This document shows positions 60,893 to 64,000 of a stretch of 64,000 nucleotides of DNA, piece after piece. The translations under genes and the position numbers were made by a program. This stretch comes from Sulfitobacter sp. 20_GPM-1509m (GTDB lineage: Bacteria; Pseudomonadota; Alphaproteobacteria; Rhodobacterales; Rhodobacteraceae), in contig NZ_KK211144.1 of assembly GCF_000620505.1 (NCBI RefSeq), forward strand, positions 725,824-789,823, in the 5' to 3' direction. Below the pieces are notes generated by a model. It did no database searches. It worked only from the letters and a program-made list of their open reading frames with translations, and was not told where the DNA came from. The stretch's first letter is position 1; the number at the start of each line of letters is the position of its first letter.

Positions 60893-61179
60893 CCGCCAAA
60901 GCCTATTGGATCGCACGCGTCACGGTCACAGATCCCGTCGCCTACTCAGGCTATCAGGCGCTGGCACCCGAGGCCTTTGCCAAATACGACGCCCGCTTTC
61001 TGGCGCGCGGCGGCGAGACCGTGACCTGCGAGGGGCCAGAGTGGCAGCGGCAGGTCATAATCGAATTCGACAACCTCGCGCAGGCGCGCGCCTGCTATGC
61101 CTCGGCCGAATATCAGGCCGCGCGCGAACAGCGAAAAGACGCATGCCGTGCCGAGATTTTTATCGTCGAAGGCGTGTAA
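60889..61179 (+). CDS. DUF1330 family protein
   Basis: This 96-residue protein has a ferredoxin-like dimeric alpha-beta barrel fold as judged from the DUF1330 pattern (AKAYWIARVTVTDPVAYSGY, YASAEYQAAREQRKDA). GTG 60889 overlaps the gntR stop by 4 nt and gives the usual family length; the frame extension to 60661 lies inside gntR. The function of DUF1330 is unknown; relatives of this fold act as small monooxygenases or isomerases. Confidence 0.85.
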   Translation: MTAKAYWIARVTVTDPVAYSGYQALAPEAFAKYDARFLARGGETVTCEGPEWQRQVIIEFDNLAQARACYASAEYQAAREQRKDACRAEIFIVEGV

Positions 61180-61216
61180 GAGAACCGGTCCGGTTCACAA
61201 CAAGAAGGGTCATCAG

Positions 61217-61603
61217 ATGAGTGCATTCGACGAAAACCTGTTTCTGAAAGGTCTGGAACAACGCAAGGCAACCCTCGGCGCCGAATATGTCGAGTCCAAC
61301 CTCGCCCAGGCCGATGATCTGACCAAGCCCTTCCAGGAGGCGATGACAGCGTGGTGCTGGGGGTTTGGCTGGGGCGACGACACCATCGACGCCAAGACCC
61401 GGTCGATGATGAACCTTGCCATGATCGGCGCGCTTGGGAAAATGCAGGAATGGGAACTGCATTGCCGAGGCGCCATCAGGAACGGCGTCACCCAAGATGA
61501 AATCCGGGCGATCATCCACGTCATCGCGATCTATTGCGGGGTGCCGCAAGGACTTGAATGCTTCCGCGCCGCAAGGAAAGTGCTGGAAAACGTCGAGGAG
61601 TGA
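61217..61603 (+). CDS. Carboxymuconolactone decarboxylase (CMD) family protein
   Basis: This 128-residue, all-helical CMD/AhpD-like protein has segments DDTIDAKTRSMMNLAMIGAL and ELHCRGAIRNGVTQDEI, given here in part. A Cys is present in ELHCRGA, but the second CxxC Cys of AhpD is absent, so it is closer to gamma-carboxymuconolactone decarboxylase than to peroxidase. The ATG at 61217 has GAAGGG upstream. It is the third gene of the gntR transcript. It may act on a lactone or dicarboxylate intermediate of the neighbouring pathway, unproven. Confidence 0.85.
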   Translation: MSAFDENLFLKGLEQRKATLGAEYVESNLAQADDLTKPFQEAMTAWCWGFGWGDDTIDAKTRSMMNLAMIGALGKMQEWELHCRGAIRNGVTQDEIRAIIHVIAIYCGVPQGLECFRAARKVLENVEE

Positions 61604-62053
61604 TCCTGGCGTGGATCGGGTTTGCCAATAAGATCAGCTTTGTGGCCGAATTCTTGCTGACAGCTGCTTGAGAAAAAGCGGGTGCCTTCACTCAGCATGC
61701 GCCGGTCCGATCAATGCAACAGACCCGCTGGGCCGACAGCGAGGGTGGTCCCCGAGCGGTCTGCGATCACGTTTCCTGACGCTTCCGGCCCGAAGCGGCC
61801 ATTGGCGTACCCAAACGGTGCTGCGGCGCAGCTTCGGCAAAGCCGACATTGGCTTTCAACGCATTGCGTTCCAACTAGTAAGGACGAGGGTCCTTTGTTG
61901 CTACCGCCCCGGCGGCGGATTTCAAGGTGCTGAAGCGCCTGCAGTGACCTGGCTGAACAGCATTCAAGGGGGCCAGCATTCCTCGCTACGACTGTCAGTA
62001 TGCCGAGCGGATTCTTCATACACATTTAATTCGGAGCGTGGTAAGCTGTATGT
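61604..62053. other. 450-bp non-coding region before the Fic module
   Basis: No ORF with convincing composition, start or family resemblance is present. Short GC-rich words (for example GGCCCGAAGCGGCC near 61790) suggest degenerate repeat remnants. This stretch marks the change from operon-dense DNA to accessory-looking DNA. No tRNA-like attachment site was recognised. Confidence 0.5.
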
Positions 62054-62272
62054 ATGAATAAGAGCATCACACTCAAGAGATCGGCGACCACCGGACGCTT
62101 CGTGACCAAGCCACTAGGCAAGGACAAAGCGACGAAGTTTGCCAAGGTCGAGGGTGTTACAACTAGTTCAAAATCGGCCAAAACGCTCAAAACTTATTCC
62201 GACCGTGGGCTCAAAGGCAATGCACTTCGCTTGGCGATTACCGGTTCCTTTAAAGAGAAAAAAGGGAAGTGA
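62054..62272 (+). CDS. Small basic protein, putative antitoxin of the Fic module
   Basis: This 72-residue Lys/Arg/Thr-rich protein (MNKSITLKRSATTGRF...) overlaps the Fic gene by 4 nt (GTGA) and is presumably translated with it. The order small gene then fic is that of Fic toxin-antitoxin modules. The class I inhibition motif (S/T)xxxE(G/N) is not exact; the nearest is AKVEG near residue 32 without Ser/Thr at the needed position. It could alternatively be a DNA-binding protein. Confidence 0.65.
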   Translation: MNKSITLKRSATTGRFVTKPLGKDKATKFAKVEGVTTSSKSAKTLKTYSDRGLKGNALRLAITGSFKEKKGK

Positions 62273-62850
62273 GCCGGTACGACGTCGCAGAGGATCCCCT
62301 CTGTTATCCCGGCACCAGCGTACTACGGAACAAGGCAGACCTGACAGATCAGGATGAGCTTGATCAGTTCGAGCAACTCATGTTCTTGACTAGGTCCGAG
62401 GAACCTCTGCCCGAAGGTGCGCTGGATTATGACCATTACCGGGCGATCCATCACCATTTTTTCCAGGACGTCTACAGCTGGGCGGGACAGCCAAGACAAA
62501 TTCGCACTGCAAAAGGCGGAAATTGGTTCTGCTATCCTGAGTACATCGACACTGAGATGAACCGGATTTTTCGTGAACTCAGCAAAGAGAACCACCTGTC
62601 CGACACGGACAGCTTGCAAGACTTCGCCGCGCGTGCGGCCCACCACATCGGCGACATTAACGCCGTCCACCCGTTCCGGGAGGGGAACGGGCGTTGCCAG
62701 CTCACTTTGCTCGATATCCTCATGCAGGTCGCAGGGCTTGAGATGGTCGAGGATAATATCGATGAGGATGAGTTCATGGAAGCCATGATAGCGAGCTTCG
62801 CGGGAGACGAAGCATTGCTCGTGAATGCCATTGTCAAGATGGCAGGCTGA
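62269..62850 (+). CDS. Fic/DOC family protein (probable AMP-transferase toxin)
   Basis: This 193-residue protein has the Fic core, with the active-site motif HPFREGNGRCQ at residues 134-144 and the flap segment IRTAKGGNWFCYP (about 81-93). Fic proteins transfer AMP or related groups to target proteins. The canonical motif HxFx(D/E)GNGRxxR lacks its final Arg here (Leu145 instead), which might change nucleotide use or activity. GTG start 62269 overlaps the small upstream gene. No inhibitory helix is obvious inside the protein, so inhibition would come from the partner. Confidence 0.85.
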   Translation: MSRYDVAEDPLCYPGTSVLRNKADLTDQDELDQFEQLMFLTRSEEPLPEGALDYDHYRAIHHHFFQDVYSWAGQPRQIRTAKGGNWFCYPEYIDTEMNRIFRELSKENHLSDTDSLQDFAARAAHHIGDINAVHPFREGNGRCQLTLLDILMQVAGLEMVEDNIDEDEFMEAMIASFAGDEALLVNAIVKMAG

Positions 62851-63090
62851 CGTGGACGATGTGTGGAATATGTTGTTCCACACATCGTAAAAACCCCACC
62901 GTCCATCCTGGCGCCTCGTGTAGTAACAAAAACCGAGAGCTATCGTCACCGCGGAAACGGTCCAAAGGAGACATTCACCACTCTACTATGATGCTGCGGT
63001 CGCAGCCCGCATTGCTGCCTTTTGCCGCGATTGCGCAGCCTAGCCATGGTTCAGCGACTAGATCGCGGGACAAGTCGGCTAGCGACCTAG
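62851..63090. other. 240-bp region after the Fic gene
   Basis: A short inverted repeat (GATGTGTGGAA near 62858 and TTCCACACATC ending near 62888) directly after the fic stop could form a hairpin, possibly a terminator without T-run. Otherwise I see no gene; composition is lower in GC than the main window. Confidence 0.45.
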
Positions 63091-63729
63091 TCAGGCAACT
63101 AACCGCGAAAGCTGTGGATCATTGCGCACTACGACGCACCACTTCGCCACTGCAGAGAGATCTGCGGACGGACTAGTCAGTTCCCGAATCCGCGCACGAA
63201 CTGAGGTAATCTTCATTTTGGCCGCGGGGTTGTTGCCTTGAACACATCGACCCCTTGCCTCAACAAAATCATCGATCAGAAGGTCGACTTTTTGCCAAAC
63301 CTTACGTCGCGCCTCTGCCAAAGGTGCGTGTTCATTCAACTTTAGCCTTTCTATTGTGATGTCGACCCGATCTCGCTCCCAAGCTGATGAACCAGGCATT
63401 GGAATCGCCTTACCTTCTTCGTCAAAGGCTATCAACGCCACGTCATCATCATCTATTGGGTCCAAAAGGTAACGAGACTCAGATTCTTCGTTTGGAGCGT
63501 CAAAACTTGAGCACAATGAGCCTGCCTGCAGCGGAAACCAACCACCCTTCTTACGATTTCCGACGTTACCGCAGACTCGAAAATTCATAAAGTTGAAGGC
63601 AAGCCACCAATAACCATCGCGGACTGTGCCATCGAGATCCCGTGCTTCCTTCTTCGGACGAAAGTGCTCAACGTCATAATGAGGTGCCCCTAGATTTGTA
63701 GACGCTTTGCTTGGTAATTTTGGAACCAA
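63091..63729 (-). pseudogene. 5'-truncated HNH endonuclease-like gene (PtuB/TIGR02646-like)
   Basis: The remaining 212 codons begin near the HNH core: YDVEHFRPKK, then GYWWLAFNF and GNRKKGGWFPL, the pattern of HNH nucleases found with AAA ATPases or retrons in defence systems such as Septu. The usual upstream CxYCE segment is missing. No ATG lies at the start of the frame, and the IS3-family element begins immediately beyond it, so the gene is probably cut by the insertion. The C-terminal part is intact to its stop at 63091. Which defence system it belonged to cannot be decided from this window. Confidence 0.6.
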
Positions 63730-64000
63730 GGAGAAGCGCGGATGTCATCGCAAAAACGGTTTACAGATGAGTTCAAAAGGGACGCTGTGGCGCAGGTTGT
63801 GGACCGCGGTTATGCGGTCAGCGAAGTGGCTGAGCGACTAGGGGTGAGCACGAAGTCGCTTTACACATGGAAGGCTCAGTTTGCGAAGCCTGCCAAGGCT
63901 CGAGAGGCGGAGGCGGATCTGGCCGTCGAGCTCCGTCGGGTGAAGAAGGAATTGGCCCGCGTCACCGAGGAGCGCGATATTTTAAAAAAGGCCGCCACAT
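63721..64000 (+). mobile_element. IS3-family insertion sequence, left part
   Basis: The element is recognised from its OrfA. The left terminus cannot be fixed without the right end; IS3-family ends start with TG, and the TG at 63721 is one candidate, with others back to about 63690. It interrupts the HNH nuclease gene. Confidence 0.6.
63742..64000 (+). CDS. IS3-family transposase OrfA (3' end outside window)
   Basis: The visible 86 codons encode MSSQKRFTDEFKRDAVAQV, a helix-turn-helix (YAVSEVAERLGVSTKSLYTWK) and a leucine-zipper-like stretch ending TEERDILKKAA, all typical of IS3 OrfA. An A6G slippery heptamer lies at 63984-63990 in the frame A-AAA-AAG, the usual -1 frameshift site that makes the OrfAB transposase. 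GGAG lies 11 nt upstream of the ATG (63730-63733). Confidence 0.92.
   Translation, partial: MSSQKRFTDEFKRDAVAQVVDRGYAVSEVAERLGVSTKSLYTWKAQFAKPAKAREAEADLAVELRRVKKELARVTEERDILKKAAT

Noticed and set aside
1..64000. CRISPR arrays, tRNA or rRNA genes
   Set aside because: No regularly spaced repeats and no cloverleaf-like or rRNA-like sequence were noticed when reading the intergenic regions; a dedicated scan was not possible.

Overview
The window is about 64 kb of high-GC DNA from an alphaproteobacterium of the Rhodobacteraceae, most likely the marine Roseobacter group. This rests on gene content and synteny seen here: a heterotetrameric sarcosine oxidase (soxBDAG), a nrdR-ribD / ribE riboflavin cluster next to capsule-export genes, dnaG-rpoD, a BioR-type biotin regulator with its TTATCTATAA box beside bioY, many GntR/FCD and MarR regulators, BCCT, peptide and amino-acid ABC transporters, and an intergenic hairpin of a kind I associate with this family. 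No rRNA, tRNA or CRISPR array was seen. Almost all of the window is chromosomal-style operons; only the last ~2.4 kb looks like accessory DNA.

Layout. 1-1160: end of a serine beta-lactamase-like hydrolase and its terminator. 1228-11408: a catabolic block made of class III aminotransferase, acetylpolyamine-amidohydrolase-like enzyme and GntR/FCD regulator (minus strand), divergent from class II aldolase, five-part dipeptide-type ABC transporter and GhrA-type 2-hydroxyacid dehydrogenase (plus strand). 11427-18319: riboflavin genes ribE, ribD and nrdR on the minus strand, split by a plus-strand capsule export trio (kpsS, kpsD-like lipoprotein, kpsC). 18460-25192: YjbQ, two tandem paralogous secreted proteins, SDR, DCC protein, rpoD, dnaG. 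25325-32411: secreted small protein, soxG, soxA, soxD, soxB and an NAD-type glutamate dehydrogenase. 32738-35267: a TadG/TadE/TadF-like pilus-associated trio. 35264-40485: membrane protein, HIBADH-family dehydrogenase, hybrid histidine kinase, MarR regulator, single-domain response regulator, small ORF. 40683-45207: two MarR-controlled export modules (EmrAB-type pump; EamA permease). 45204-50227: polar amino-acid ABC transporter with a HisC-like aminotransferase and a divergent UTRA regulator. 50331-52030: bioR, bioY and a DUF1284 gene. 52122-61603: a compact seven-gene minus-strand operon plus divergent regulator, DUF1330 and carboxymuconolactone-decarboxylase-like genes. 62054-64000: a Fic toxin/antitoxin-like pair, a 5'-truncated HNH nuclease gene and the start of an IS3-family element.

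The most notable content is the 52-61.6 kb operon. Its set of luciferase-type monooxygenase, flavin reductase, aldehyde dehydrogenase, alpha/beta hydrolase, succinate-semialdehyde dehydrogenase and a conserved DUF1185 protein matches the enzyme types of the trigonelline (N-methylnicotinate) pathway known from Acinetobacter baylyi, here with a BCCT (betaine-type) transporter. That pathway would yield methylamine, formate, CO2 and succinate. Together with sarcosine oxidase and glutamate dehydrogenase elsewhere in the window, it suggests a lifestyle of using methylated, nitrogen-rich osmolytes. This substrate assignment is inference from gene content, not demonstrated by the sequence alone.
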